DNA of 64,000 nucleotides. Source: RBG-16-34-14 sp963727535 (GTDB lineage Bacteria; Bacteroidota; Ignavibacteria; Ignavibacteriales; Ignavibacteriaceae). Position 1 is the stretch's first letter, and each line of letters opens with the position of its first letter. The stretch lies in contig CAVSGR010000006.1 in the NCBI GenBank assembly GCA_963727535.1, positions 434,001 to 498,000 on the forward strand, given 5' to 3'. The translations under genes and the position numbers were made by a program. The notes under the pieces were generated by a model. That model was given only the letters and a program-made list of their open reading frames with translations. It made no database searches and was not told the DNA's origin. This document shows positions 8,744-17,152 of this stretch, piece by piece.

Positions 8744-9779
8744 TCTTTTTTCTGTTTATTGCGAAATTTGCAATTGTATTGAGTAACTCAGGATAACTAA
8801 TTCCTTTTGCAGCAGAAGCTCTTGCAAAACCTGAGTCTTCCGAAATATCCGGATTAGGATTAACTTCTATTACATAAGGTTTGCCGGATTTATCAAGTCT
8901 TACATCAACGCGTGCATAGTCGCGGCAGCTTAATGCATTAAAAGCTTCAAGAGCGATCGTTGTAATTTTCTTTTTTATTTTCTTATCAAGATCAGCCGGG
9001 CACTTTGGTTTTGTATGCTCGTAATAAGTGCTTTCGGCAATCCATTTACTATCATAAGTAACTATCTTCGGTAAGTTTTCCGGTAAACCTGTAAAATCAA
9101 TTTCAGATATAGGTAAGATAGTTGTTCCGAGAATTGCAACATTTAATTCTCTTCCATCTATATATTCTTCTGCTATAATGTCTTGTTTATAAGTGCTTGA
9201 AAGGAACTCAAATTGTTTTTTTAGTTCATCAGTACTGTTTACAACAGAATACTCTGAAATTCCGATACTTGCATCTTCATTAAGGAGTTTTAGGATTACA
9301 GGAAACTTAAGATCAAATTTCTTTAACTGTATTTCAGTGTTCTTACTAAGGATAAAGGATTTCGGAGTTCTTATTTTAAATGAGCGAAGTATGTTCTTTG
9401 TTCTTTCTTTGTTAAGACAATTTCCTAAACAGAAAGGAGTGTTGCCGGTATATTCGAACCCGAGCAGTTCAAAGAGTCCGGCTGTGCAGTACTCGTAAGA
9501 CGATATTCCTTCTACGGACTCAACAAAATTAAAAATAGCATCTGGTGAGAATTTATTAATCCTATTAACCATCTTTTGAACATTACGGTCAACAGCAAGC
9601 ATTTCAACATTTTTGAAATATTTTAGAAGCGTCTTCCTGGTTTGAACAATATTATTTAAAAATCCTGTTTCGGAAAGATCGTTTAAAGTAGTATCACTCT
9701 CTGCGGGTTTACCATTGTAAACCGAGAAAATACTTGCCGGTGCATTATAGCACATCAGGATTTTTTTATCAGATTTCAT
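8718..9779 (-). CDS. ATP-grasp ligase, D-Ala-D-Ala ligase-like (second of two)
   Basis: 353 residues of the D-alanine:D-alanine ligase fold: N-terminal alpha/beta domain (CYNAPASIFS to about 110), ATP-grasp lid and core with FPVILKLLNEDASIGIS (ATP-binding lysine) and AEEYIDGRELNVAIL, and the Mg-binding end RVDVRLDKSGKPYVIEVNPNPD. It overlaps the GNAT by 26 bases and its own start overlaps the upstream ligase by 4 bases (ATGA type). Such ligases join a carboxylate to an amine with ATP. It differs clearly from housekeeping Ddl, and the paralogue beside it suggests successive coupling steps in one pathway, not cell-wall work. Confidence 0.82.
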   Translation of the reverse strand: MKSDKKILMCYNAPASIFSVYNGKPAESDTTLNDLSETGFLNNIVQTRKTLLKYFKNVEMLAVDRNVQKMVNRINKFSPDAIFNFVESVEGISSYEYCTAGLFELLGFEYTGNTPFCLGNCLNKERTKNILRSFKIRTPKSFILSKNTEIQLKKFDLKFPVILKLLNEDASIGISEYSVVNSTDELKKQFEFLSSTYKQDIIAEEYIDGRELNVAILGTTILPISEIDFTGLPENLPKIVTYDSKWIAESTYYEHTKPKCPADLDKKIKKKITTIALEAFNALSCRDYARVDVRLDKSGKPYVIEVNPNPDISEDSGFARASAAKGISYPELLNTIANFAINRKKNDSKNQAV

Positions 9780-10912
9780 TTTAATTTATATCTCTTGGCA
9801 GCAGCTATGAGAACCCTGTTGATCATTTCGTTGTAATTCATCCCAACTGCTCTTGCAGCTTTAGGGAAACATGAATTCTCTTCCGGGTTTGGAAGAATTC
9901 CCGGCAAAGGGTTAACTTCTATAATGTTAGGTTCTTCATTTTTATCGAGCCTCACATCGATGCGGCTCCAATCTTTACAACGAAGAATATTGTAAGCCCT
10001 CAATACAGTGCTTTTTATTTTGCTTTCAAGCTTCTTATCAATCTTTGCAGGACAGCTAAAAACTTCCAGCGGATTTTCCTTTGTATCTAAGATCCATTTT
10101 GCTTCGTAAGAATAAATCGGGATAAAGTCATCCGGAAAATCATTGTATTGAATTTCTACAATCGGAAGAACTTCAGCTTCATTATCATTCCCTATTACTG
10201 CAACTGTAAATTCTCTTCCAGGTAAAAATTCTTCAATAAGTGCAGGTTGGTTGTATTCCTTGAGTATTCTCCCTACTTCACTTTTAAGTTCATCAAGGTT
10301 CTTTGCAAAAGATGAAGAGAAGATGCCTTTGCTTGAACCTTCCGATACTGGCTTAACCATAAGGGGAAAATCAAAATCAAGATTATTGATCTGTTTAATA
10401 TCATTAACGAGTAAAAATTTTGGATTAGGAATCTTATTGTATGTTAAAATTTCTTTTGTTCTCGATTTATCAAGGCATGTTGCAAGTGTAAGCGGATCAG
10501 AACCTGTGTAAGGAATCTGAAGCATATCGAGTACTGCAGGGATTTGTGCTTCACGGCTCATTCCATTGAAACCTTCTGCAATATTAAATACGATGTCCGG
10601 TTTCATTTGTCTTAAAGTTTCAAAAGCATTTTCATCCGCTTCAACTAAAGTAACATCGTGATAGGTTTCAATCGCTTCTTTAACGGCATTAATGGTTTCC
10701 CATGTATCCCATTCGGCGTAAGTATCCACACCGTTCTGATTCAGAGAAGTTGAGACAGATGTTTTTTGCGCCTGAACCTGGGCTTGATGAGAAAGAGGAG
10801 ATAGGTCTTCAGTGAAAAGTTGTTTACCGTTGCTACCGGCTTCACTTTCCCGTCTTGGCTCTGCCAAGTCGAGACAGGCAGGTTTGACATTGAACGTTAG
10901 TGCTACATTCAA
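9776..10912 (-). CDS. ATP-grasp ligase, D-Ala-D-Ala ligase-like (first of two), with N-terminal insertion
   Basis: 378 residues, apparent TTG start giving the expected ALTFNVK strand 1. ATP-grasp motifs: FPLMVKPVSEGSSKGIF, IEEFLPGREFTVAVIG, and the metal site RIDVRLDKNEEPNIIEVNPLPG. Residues 11-62 (KPACLDLAEPRRESEAGS and a Gln/Ser-rich stretch) interrupt the link between strand 1 and the YAEWD.WETI segment and look like an in-frame inserted repeat, see the repeat entry. First gene of the operon with a second ligase, a GNAT and kamA, all overlapping or closely spaced. The substrate could be beta-lysine or another amino acid; that is inference. Confidence 0.8.
   Translation of the reverse strand: MNVALTFNVKPACLDLAEPRRESEAGSNGKQLFTEDLSPLSHQAQVQAQKTSVSTSLNQNGVDTYAEWDTWETINAVKEAIETYHDVTLVEADENAFETLRQMKPDIVFNIAEGFNGMSREAQIPAVLDMLQIPYTGSDPLTLATCLDKSRTKEILTYNKIPNPKFLLVNDIKQINNLDFDFPLMVKPVSEGSSKGIFSSSFAKNLDELKSEVGRILKEYNQPALIEEFLPGREFTVAVIGNDNEAEVLPIVEIQYNDFPDDFIPIYSYEAKWILDTKENPLEVFSCPAKIDKKLESKIKSTVLRAYNILRCKDWSRIDVRLDKNEEPNIIEVNPLPGILPNPEENSCFPKAARAVGMNYNEMINRVLIAAAKRYKLK
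10727..10882 (-). repeat. Palindromic element inserted in frame in ATP-grasp coding sequence
   Basis: About 52 codons between the conserved ALTFNVK strand and the YAEWD segment have no counterpart in the ligase fold. At the gene-proximal end lies a short hairpin at 10854-10868 (CTTGGC, TCT, GCCAAG), within a segment reading CTCTGCCAAGTCGAGACAGG. That resembles the dispersed palindromes elsewhere in the window (shared GTCGA core). The encoded KPACLDLAEPRRESEAGS is compositionally foreign to the protein. I infer a mobile palindromic element captured in frame, similar in principle to Rickettsia palindromic elements. Confidence 0.55.
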
Positions 10913-10961
10913 TCTAACACTAAGTGAGTCTGATAAAATAATTTTCCTTTAACTTTTTTTG

Positions 10962-10969
10962 CAAATATA
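10962..10969 (-). promoter_or_regulatory. Bacteroidota-type -7 box upstream of ATP-grasp/kamA operon
   Basis: On the minus strand TATATTTG fits the TAnnTTTG -7 consensus about 50 bases before the operon's first start codon. A clear TTG at -33 is not seen at the expected distance, so the call is tentative. Confidence 0.4.
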
Positions 10970-11021
10970 ATTATTAATGAACAGAAGTTAATAAGTTTTT
11001 TCTTACCAACAAAAAATATTT

Positions 11022-11165
11022 TTCATGAAAAATCAAATCAACATCCTTGAAAAGAACTTTAAAAATTATTTTCACAACAAACTTCAATAAAAAAAAATTC
11101 TTTGTCAACATTTTTTTTCATGAAGGGAAAATTTTTAAACTCGTCATCGAAGAGAAATTCATGAA
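11022..11165. promoter_or_regulatory. Three TTCATGAA palindromes between recG and the ATP-grasp operon
   Basis: The 8 bp palindrome TTCATGAA occurs at 11022-11029, 11117-11124 and 11158-11165, within the 257 bp between the recG stop and the start of the ATP-grasp/kamA operon. This stretch contains no gene and very A/T-rich runs. The sites lie upstream of the operon promoter and could be repeated operator sites; chance in AT-rich DNA is the alternative. Confidence 0.3.
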
Positions 11166-11169
11166 AAGA

Positions 11170-13371
11170 TCATGCGATGTCTGAGTACCTGAGATTGTCA
11201 GAATAATTTTTGGTAAGAAATATTTTTATGGATTGGTTACTTGCAAGTTTAAATTCAGGATCTTCATCTATTAATTTGAAAGCTTCCTGCTTTGCCTGGA
11301 GAATTAATTTTGAATCAGTTACAATGTCGGCATATTTAAATTCGGGAAAGCCGCTTTGTCTTAATCCAAAAATGTCTCCGGGACCCCTTAGCTTTAAATC
11401 TATCTCTGCAATTTTGAAACCGTCGTTATGTTTTACCATGGTTTCTAATCTTATCGCAGCTTTATATTTTTCAATTTCGGAAGAAGACATAAACTCTGGT
11501 TCCTTGTCAGCCTTCTCAGTTCGTTTTGTTATTTCTTCTTTAGTTACAAGGATACAAAAAGCTTGTTTATTTCCTCTTCCTACTCTTCCCCTTAGCTGAT
11601 GCAACTGAGAAAGCCCAAACCGGTGAGCATCGTTGATAAGAATTATATTTGCATCTGGAATATCTATTCCGACCTCAATGACAGTTGTAGCGATTAATAC
11701 GTCGAATTCCTTTTTACGGAATAAAAGCATAGCTTCTTCTTTTTCCTGCCAGCTCATTCTTCCGTGAATAAGACCAACTTTAAGAGTCTTCAAATAGGTG
11801 CTTCTTAACATTTCGTAATATGAAATTGCATCTTTTAGTTCTAATTGTTCCGATTCCTCAACTAAGGGATAAACTATAAAACTCTGGTAGCCTTCTTTTG
11901 CTTTATCTTTGATGAACTTAAAAATGTCTGGAAGCTTATTATCACTTCTCAAAATTGTTTTTATAGGTTTTCTGTTTGAAGGCATTTCATCTATAATAGA
12001 AAGATCGAGATCGCCATAAATAGTCATTGTTAATGTTCTGGGTATTGGAGTTGCACTCATAACGATTGTGTCCGGAGTAATACCTTTTGCTTGTAACTTC
12101 CCCCGCTGGGCAACGCCGAAGCGATGTTGTTCGTCTATTACAACTAAACCAAGATTGTTGAATTTAACTTTATCTTCAAACAAGGCATGAGTTCCGACAA
12201 TTATGTTTGCTTCTTTCAATTCAATGTCTTCTAAATTCTTGGTTCGTAAGGATTTTTTCTGCCCTCCAATTAAAAGACTCACCTTTATTTCTCTTTTAGA
12301 AATTTCTTTTAGTCTTTTCATATAATTAGAAATATTTTTTGCATGCTGATCGGCAAGAACTTCGGTCGGTGCCATTATTGCAGCCTGGAAACCAGTATCA
12401 ACCGCAATAAGCATGGCAATAAGTGCGACAATTGTTTTGCCACTTCCAACGTCTCCCTGCAAAAGCCTGTTCATCGGAGTTTCAGCGAGCATATCATTTT
12501 TAATTTCAGAGAGAACATGTAATTGAGCTTTAGTTAGATGGAAGGGGAGAGTCTTAAGAAAATCTTTTACCAGATTTGTTTTTATGCTAAGTGAATGTCC
12601 CGTGAATTTTGATTTATAATTTTTCTTTCTTAGTGCGACTAAGATCTCTAAGTAAAAAAGTTCTTCGAATTTGAATCTTCTTTTAGCTTCTGCCAGTTTT
12701 TCTTTGCTTGTTGGAAAGTGATAGTTTATTACAGATTCTTTTAAGTTAAGAAGATTATTGTCAGTGATAATATGATCCGGAAGATTTTCTTCTAATTGAT
12801 CTGCGTAATTCTCAACAGCATTGTTTATAATCTTTCTTAAAGAAAAGTCGCCAATATTTTTACTTCGCAGCTCTTTTGGGATTCTATAAATAGGAATAAT
12901 CTTTCCAGTGTTAAGAAAACTTTGAGATTCATCTTCGGTTATTCTGTCAAAGTCAGGATGTGCGAATTGAAGATTTCCATATTTTGAAGTTGTGGGTTTT
13001 CCCGAAACAGCAAAAATATTTCCTTCATTAAAAACATTAATAAAATATTTTGCTCCCTGAAACCAGACACATTCAAAAAATCCTGATTGATCTCTGAAGT
13101 GTACTTTTAAAATTTCTCTTTTTCCAAATCGTTTATGATCTTTTTTGCTAACCGTTCCTATAATTGTGATCTCACCATCATAGCCGTTTAAAACATAACC
13201 GTAAGCTTTGGATGCTGTAAGAATGTTTGTTCTGTCTAAATGTCTTGCAGGAAAATAAAAAAGAAGGTCTCTTATTGTTTTAATACCGACTTTGTTAAAG
13301 CCTTCAGCACGTTTGGGTCCAACAGCTTTAATGTACTGGACCGAACCGTTTAGAATATCTTCTTTGTTCAC
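11170..13371 (-). CDS. recG: ATP-dependent DNA helicase RecG
   Basis: 733 residues, normal for RecG, which remodels stalled forks and Holliday junctions. N-terminal wedge/OB region (VGPKRAEGFNKVGI helix-hairpin-like start; GTVSKKDHKRFGKREILKV), then the helicase core: Walker A GDVGSGKT at 306-313, DEQH box at 413-416, motif III SATPIPRTLT, and the C-terminal QLRGRVGRG motif VI with the RecG-specific end ..LRGPGDIFGLRQSG. Likely monocistronic or followed by nothing on the same strand for 257 bases. Intact. Confidence 0.97.
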   Translation of the reverse strand: MNKEDILNGSVQYIKAVGPKRAEGFNKVGIKTIRDLLFYFPARHLDRTNILTASKAYGYVLNGYDGEITIIGTVSKKDHKRFGKREILKVHFRDQSGFFECVWFQGAKYFINVFNEGNIFAVSGKPTTSKYGNLQFAHPDFDRITEDESQSFLNTGKIIPIYRIPKELRSKNIGDFSLRKIINNAVENYADQLEENLPDHIITDNNLLNLKESVINYHFPTSKEKLAEAKRRFKFEELFYLEILVALRKKNYKSKFTGHSLSIKTNLVKDFLKTLPFHLTKAQLHVLSEIKNDMLAETPMNRLLQGDVGSGKTIVALIAMLIAVDTGFQAAIMAPTEVLADQHAKNISNYMKRLKEISKREIKVSLLIGGQKKSLRTKNLEDIELKEANIIVGTHALFEDKVKFNNLGLVVIDEQHRFGVAQRGKLQAKGITPDTIVMSATPIPRTLTMTIYGDLDLSIIDEMPSNRKPIKTILRSDNKLPDIFKFIKDKAKEGYQSFIVYPLVEESEQLELKDAISYYEMLRSTYLKTLKVGLIHGRMSWQEKEEAMLLFRKKEFDVLIATTVIEVGIDIPDANIILINDAHRFGLSQLHQLRGRVGRGNKQAFCILVTKEEITKRTEKADKEPEFMSSSEIEKYKAAIRLETMVKHNDGFKIAEIDLKLRGPGDIFGLRQSGFPEFKYADIVTDSKLILQAKQEAFKLIDEDPEFKLASNQSIKIFLTKNYSDNLRYSDIA

Positions 13372-13493
13372 ATTGGAAAAATAAATTAAGAAGAAGGGAT
13401 TTACAAACTATTGTGCCATTGGGATGATGAGTGATGAGATGATGAGTAAAGAGATTGAGTCCGAAATCCGAATTCCAAAATTCGAAATAGCAG

Positions 13494-14489
13494 CTATTCC
13501 TTTTTCATATCTCTTGTCATAAGATCAGTTGTAGCTTTGACAGGATCTTTATCTTCAAAAAGAATTTTATAAACTTCATCAGCAATTGGTGTTTGAATAG
13601 TATGTTTTTTCGAAAGCTGAGTTACTGAGCGCGAAGTCTCAACACCTTCTGCGATCATTTGCATGGATTTTAAAACATCTTTTAGTTTCTTGCCGGAACC
13701 TACTTGTTCACCGACATAGCGATTACGACTGTGACGACTCATGCATGTAACAATTAAATCTCCCATCCCTGAAAGTCCAGCAAAAGTATCCGGCTGAGCG
13801 CCCATTGCATCTCCCAATCTTGAAATTTCTGCAATGCCTCTTGTCATAATAGCAGCTTTTGTATTATCACCAAATTTTACTCCGTCAACAATACCGGCAC
13901 CAATTGCTATTACATTTTTAAATGCACCTCCAAGTTCAACTCCAACAATATCCAGAGAAGAATAAACTCTGAAGTATGCTGTCATAAAAGCAACTTGAAT
14001 TGATTTAGATGTTTCTATATTGTTTGATGCTGCAACTACCGCGGTTGGAATTTTTTTACTTACTTCTTCTGCATGACTTGGTCCCGATATAACTCCAATC
14101 TGTCCTTCATCAATTGAAGGAAAAACATCCTTCAGCATCTGCGACATTGTCATCATACTATTGTTTTCAATCCCCTTGGCAACGCTTACGAGTATTGAAT
14201 TCTTAATTGTTGAATAGCTGATCTTTTTTACAACGCTTCTTAAAAATTGTGAAGGAACTGCGAGCACAATCATATTTTTATCTGCTGAAGCTTCTTCGAG
14301 GTCGTGAGTGATATTAATTTCTTTTGGTATTTTTATCCCTGGAAGGTATGCGTCGTTTTTTCTCGTCTTGTTAAGAATCTTAGCATAATCTTTTTTGTAT
14401 TCTCTTAGCGTTACGTCATGTCCGTTATAGTGTAGAAGTATAGCGAGAGTCGTTCCCCATCCCCCTGCACCTAACACAGAAATCTTCAT
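13494..14489 (-). CDS. gpsA: Glycerol-3-phosphate dehydrogenase [NAD(P)+]
   Basis: 331 residues. Makes sn-glycerol 3-phosphate from dihydroxyacetone phosphate for phospholipids. N-terminal nucleotide fold GAGGWGTTLAILL, the GPSHAEEV motif, the catalytic-lysine segment GGAFKNVIAIGAGIVDG and RGIAEISRLG are all present. It begins 5 bases after the plsY stop on the same strand; both enzymes act in consecutive steps of glycerolipid synthesis, so they form an operon. Confidence 0.96.
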   Translation of the reverse strand: MKISVLGAGGWGTTLAILLHYNGHDVTLREYKKDYAKILNKTRKNDAYLPGIKIPKEINITHDLEEASADKNMIVLAVPSQFLRSVVKKISYSTIKNSILVSVAKGIENNSMMTMSQMLKDVFPSIDEGQIGVISGPSHAEEVSKKIPTAVVAASNNIETSKSIQVAFMTAYFRVYSSLDIVGVELGGAFKNVIAIGAGIVDGVKFGDNTKAAIMTRGIAEISRLGDAMGAQPDTFAGLSGMGDLIVTCMSRHSRNRYVGEQVGSGKKLKDVLKSMQMIAEGVETSRSVTQLSKKHTIQTPIADEVYKILFEDKDPVKATTDLMTRDMKKE

Positions 14490-14494
14490 TTAAA

Positions 14495-15163
14495 TTAAGA
14501 GGATTGTTTCTTTTTAAAGCTTAATTTGTTTTCTGAGCCGTTAAATATTCTTACAACATTTTTACGATGCGTAAAAATGATAAGAAGCGAAATAGCAATT
14601 ATAAAAGGAAGAAGAGTGTTGTAGCCTTGTATATCTACATTAAAAACATTTTCTCTTATAATTAATGAAAGTGGTACTGCTATTGTACCGATTAGTGATC
14701 CAAGCGAAACGTATCTTGATATGGTTACAACAATAATAAATACTCCAACAGCAATCAGCATATCAACTGTTATAATCATTAGTAACATACCTAAAGCGGT
14801 GGCAATTCCTTTTCCTCCTTTGAATCCTGCAAATATAGTCCAGACATGTCCTATAACAGCAGAAACCCCGGCAATTATCTGAACTAAAGTAAAATCATCA
14901 AAAGGGGTGACATTATGAAATGGGATTGACCCATAATGTAATCTTGCAACAACAACAACAGCAAGCACGCCTTTAAAAGCATCCAGAATAATAACAAGTA
15001 CTCCATGTTTCCATCCAAGTACACGGGCAACATTTGTTCCGCCGGCGTTACCACTTCCATGCTCTCTTATATCGATTCCCTTAGCTAACTTGCTTACTAT
15101 TATAGATGTAGGAATTGATCCCACCAGGTAAGAAAGTATAATAATCGTCGCTAATAAAAACAT
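14495..15163 (-). CDS. plsY: Acyl-phosphate:glycerol-3-phosphate acyltransferase
   Basis: 222 residues, polytopic inner-membrane protein with about five helices. PlsY transfers an acyl group from acyl-phosphate to glycerol 3-phosphate, the first step of phosphatidic acid synthesis. Family motifs: YLVGSIPTSIIV near the start, GSGNAGGTNVAR (motif 1), and AGFKGGKGIATALG (motif 2). Upstream of gpsA in the same operon. A divergently oriented promoter region of 139 bases separates it from the small plus-strand ORF at 15303. Confidence 0.95.
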   Translation of the reverse strand: MFLLATIIILSYLVGSIPTSIIVSKLAKGIDIREHGSGNAGGTNVARVLGWKHGVLVIILDAFKGVLAVVVVARLHYGSIPFHNVTPFDDFTLVQIIAGVSAVIGHVWTIFAGFKGGKGIATALGMLLMIITVDMLIAVGVFIIVVTISRYVSLGSLIGTIAVPLSLIIRENVFNVDIQGYNTLLPFIIAISLLIIFTHRKNVVRIFNGSENKLSFKKKQSS

Positions 15164-15243
15164 TAAAATCCTTTAAAATTCGTTGCTAAACTACAGATAT
15201 TAACCTTATAAAGCAATGAATAACAATAATCATTCCCTTGGCA

Positions 15244-15274
15244 TTGTTATAAAAAGATGATTTATTTATATTTG
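15244..15274 (+). promoter_or_regulatory. Bacteroidota-type promoter for small ORF at 15303
   Basis: TTG at 15244-15246, a 20-base spacer, then TATATTTG at 15267-15274: an exact fit to the TTG-N19-21-TAnnTTTG consensus, about 28 bases before the ATG at 15303. Confidence 0.65.
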
Positions 15275-15302
15275 CTGCCACCAAAATAAGAAAGATAAAC
15301 AA

Positions 15303-15467
15303 ATGGCTAAACAGCAAAGTTTTGCAGATAAAGCAAAAGCAAAGAAAAGAGAAAGTGGAGTTACAGTAAAACTTATAAAGACCATCAAAACCGAAAAGGG
15401 AACTTATAAGTTTAATGAAAGATTTGTGAAAATAGACGATATAAGTAAGGTCGGCGATATTAAGTAA
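15303..15467 (+). CDS. Small basic protein, possibly DUF4295-like
   Basis: 54 residues, Lys-rich (MAKQQSFADKAKAKKRESG, then VKLIKTIKTEKGTYKFNERF). It has its own well-formed promoter (15244-15274), an ATG start, and is not embedded in another gene. The VKLIKTIKTEKGTYKF pattern recalls the ~50-residue DUF4295 proteins encoded near ribosomal protein genes in Bacteroidota, but no ribosomal genes are adjacent here and the match is by eye. Possibly ribosome-associated; function unknown. Confidence 0.6.
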   Translation: MAKQQSFADKAKAKKRESGVTVKLIKTIKTEKGTYKFNERFVKIDDISKVGDIK

Positions 15468-15558
15468 AGCTGAAAAATTTGCTTTTTTTCAAACAATTTG
15501 CCCGCTAAATTCAGTCCTTCATTGATTCTTTAAATAAAAGTCTTATATTGCATCAACC

Positions 15559-15601
15559 GGTGCATATTCCCGCACCAGAATAAAACCCTTTTAAAGGGTT
15601 T
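15559..15601 (+). terminator. Two hairpins in leader of second aminomutase gene
   Basis: Within 15468-15660 two inverted repeats follow one another: GGTGC (15559-15563) with GCACC (15572-15576), and AAACCCTTT (15583-15591) with AAAGGGTTT (15593-15601). The second could terminate the small ORF's transcript although the following T run is weak. Alternatively both form a 5' leader structure for the gene at 15661. Confidence 0.4.
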
Positions 15602-15660
15602 CTTGATAAAAATCCGGCTACTTTTCTTAAATAGTCTTTTTTAAATAAAACGAGGATGTT

Positions 15661-17049
15661 ATGATTGAACCAAAAAAAATGAGGTTTTTTGGCCTCAACG
15701 ATATAGACAACATCCCTCAGTTGAAAACACTGAGTGAAGAGGAACGGTTCTCTTTAAAAGTAGTATCAAGTGTACTTCCTTTCAGAACCAACAATTATAT
15801 AGTTGAAGAATTAATTGATTGGTCGAATATACCTAACGACCCGATGTTCCAGTTAACTTTTATGCAGAAGGATATGTTAACGGATAATCAATTTGAAAGA
15901 ATGGCAAATGTTTTATTATCTAATACATCAATTAATGAAGTAAAAAAGACGGCAGAGGAAATAAGGCTTGAGCTGAATCCTCATCCTGCTGCACAAATGA
16001 CGCTTAACGTTCCTTATATTAATGATGAAACTGTTCCGGGTGTTCAGCATAAATATAAAGAGACAGCTCTTATTTTTCCTTCAAGCGGGCAAACATGCCA
16101 TGCTTATTGTACTTTTTGTTTCCGTTGGGCTCAGTTTGTCGGAATGACGGATCTTAAATTTGCAACAGATGAATCTGCAAGATTCCAGGATTATCTAAGG
16201 GATCATAAAGAGATTTCAGATGTTCTTTTAACCGGTGGCGACCCTATGATAATGAGCCTGAAGAACCTAAAGGTTTATATTGAACCTCTTCTTGAAAAAG
16301 AATTTGATCATATACAGAATATAAGAATCGGTACAAAATCTGTTTCTTACTGGCCATATAAATATGTTACTGATAAAGAAGCAGATGATCTTTTAAGATT
16401 CTTTGAAAGAATAGTGAAATCAGGAAAGCACCTTGCAATAATGGGACACTATAACCATTGGGTTGAACTTTCTACTGATGTTGCAAAAGAAGCGGTAAGA
16501 AGAATCCGCTCGACCGGGGCACAAATAAGAACGCAGTCGCCTTTAATAAAACATATTAATGATGACCCCGAAGTTTGGGCAAAAATGTGGAAAGATCAGG
16601 TTAAGCTTGGTTGTATTCCTTATTATATGTTTATTGAAAGGAACACCGGTGCAAAAGAATATTTCGAAATTCCGTTGGCAACTGCTTTAAATATTTACAG
16701 AGATGCAATTAAGAAGGTATCCGGATTAGCAAGAACAGTTAGGGGTCCATCAATGTCTTGTCTCCCCGGGAAAATAGTGATTGAAGGTGTTGCCAAGGTT
16801 TATGGGCAAAAAGTTTTTGTTCTGAATTTACTCCAGGGAAGAAATCCCGATTGGTGTAAGAAACCATTCTTTGCAAGGTATGATCCAAAAGCTACCTGGC
16901 TTGGTGACTTATATCCTGCATTCGGCGATGATAAATTCTTTTACCAGGATGAACTGAATGAATTGATAAGAAGTGATTACGGACAGATGTACTTTTACGG
17001 AGAATCAGATGATGAAGTTGAATTTGATGAAGAGTTTATTTTAGATTAA
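15661..17049 (+). CDS. KamA-family radical SAM aminomutase paralogue, substrate probably not lysine
   Basis: 462 residues. The radical SAM cluster motif CHAYCTFC has cysteines at 146, 150 and 153, followed by FRWAQF where KamA has TRKR. The overall order of KamA-family blocks is kept (LLTGGDPMIMS; HYNHWVELS), and a lysine in SCLPGKIVIEG matches the PLP lysine. The acidic residues that hold the lysine side chain in the 7051 paralogue are replaced (MFIERNTGAKEYF and GPSMSCLPGK versus MADETKG and DAPGGGGK), so the amino acid substrate probably differs. C-terminal ~70 residues are acidic. Stands alone, convergent with ogt. Confidence 0.78.
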   Translation: MIEPKKMRFFGLNDIDNIPQLKTLSEEERFSLKVVSSVLPFRTNNYIVEELIDWSNIPNDPMFQLTFMQKDMLTDNQFERMANVLLSNTSINEVKKTAEEIRLELNPHPAAQMTLNVPYINDETVPGVQHKYKETALIFPSSGQTCHAYCTFCFRWAQFVGMTDLKFATDESARFQDYLRDHKEISDVLLTGGDPMIMSLKNLKVYIEPLLEKEFDHIQNIRIGTKSVSYWPYKYVTDKEADDLLRFFERIVKSGKHLAIMGHYNHWVELSTDVAKEAVRRIRSTGAQIRTQSPLIKHINDDPEVWAKMWKDQVKLGCIPYYMFIERNTGAKEYFEIPLATALNIYRDAIKKVSGLARTVRGPSMSCLPGKIVIEGVAKVYGQKVFVLNLLQGRNPDWCKKPFFARYDPKATWLGDLYPAFGDDKFFYQDELNELIRSDYGQMYFYGESDDEVEFDEEFILD

Positions 17050-17076
17050 ACTTGCAATCCTCCTGTAACTATTGGA

Positions 17077-17145
17077 TGTCACACTGAGCGAAGTCGAAGT
17101 GTGACATTAATACTTTTGTCAGTCTTCGACAGGCTCAGACTGACA
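17077..17145. repeat. Paired palindromic dispersed repeats (copy 2) between convergent genes
   Basis: 17077-17106 and 17117-17145 repeat, base for base in the palindromic parts, the pair at 6968-7037, with a different short spacer. The pair lies between the second aminomutase gene (+) and ogt (-), just after both stop codons, and fits a bidirectional terminator. Confidence 0.85.
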
Positions 17146-17152
17146 TAATTTT

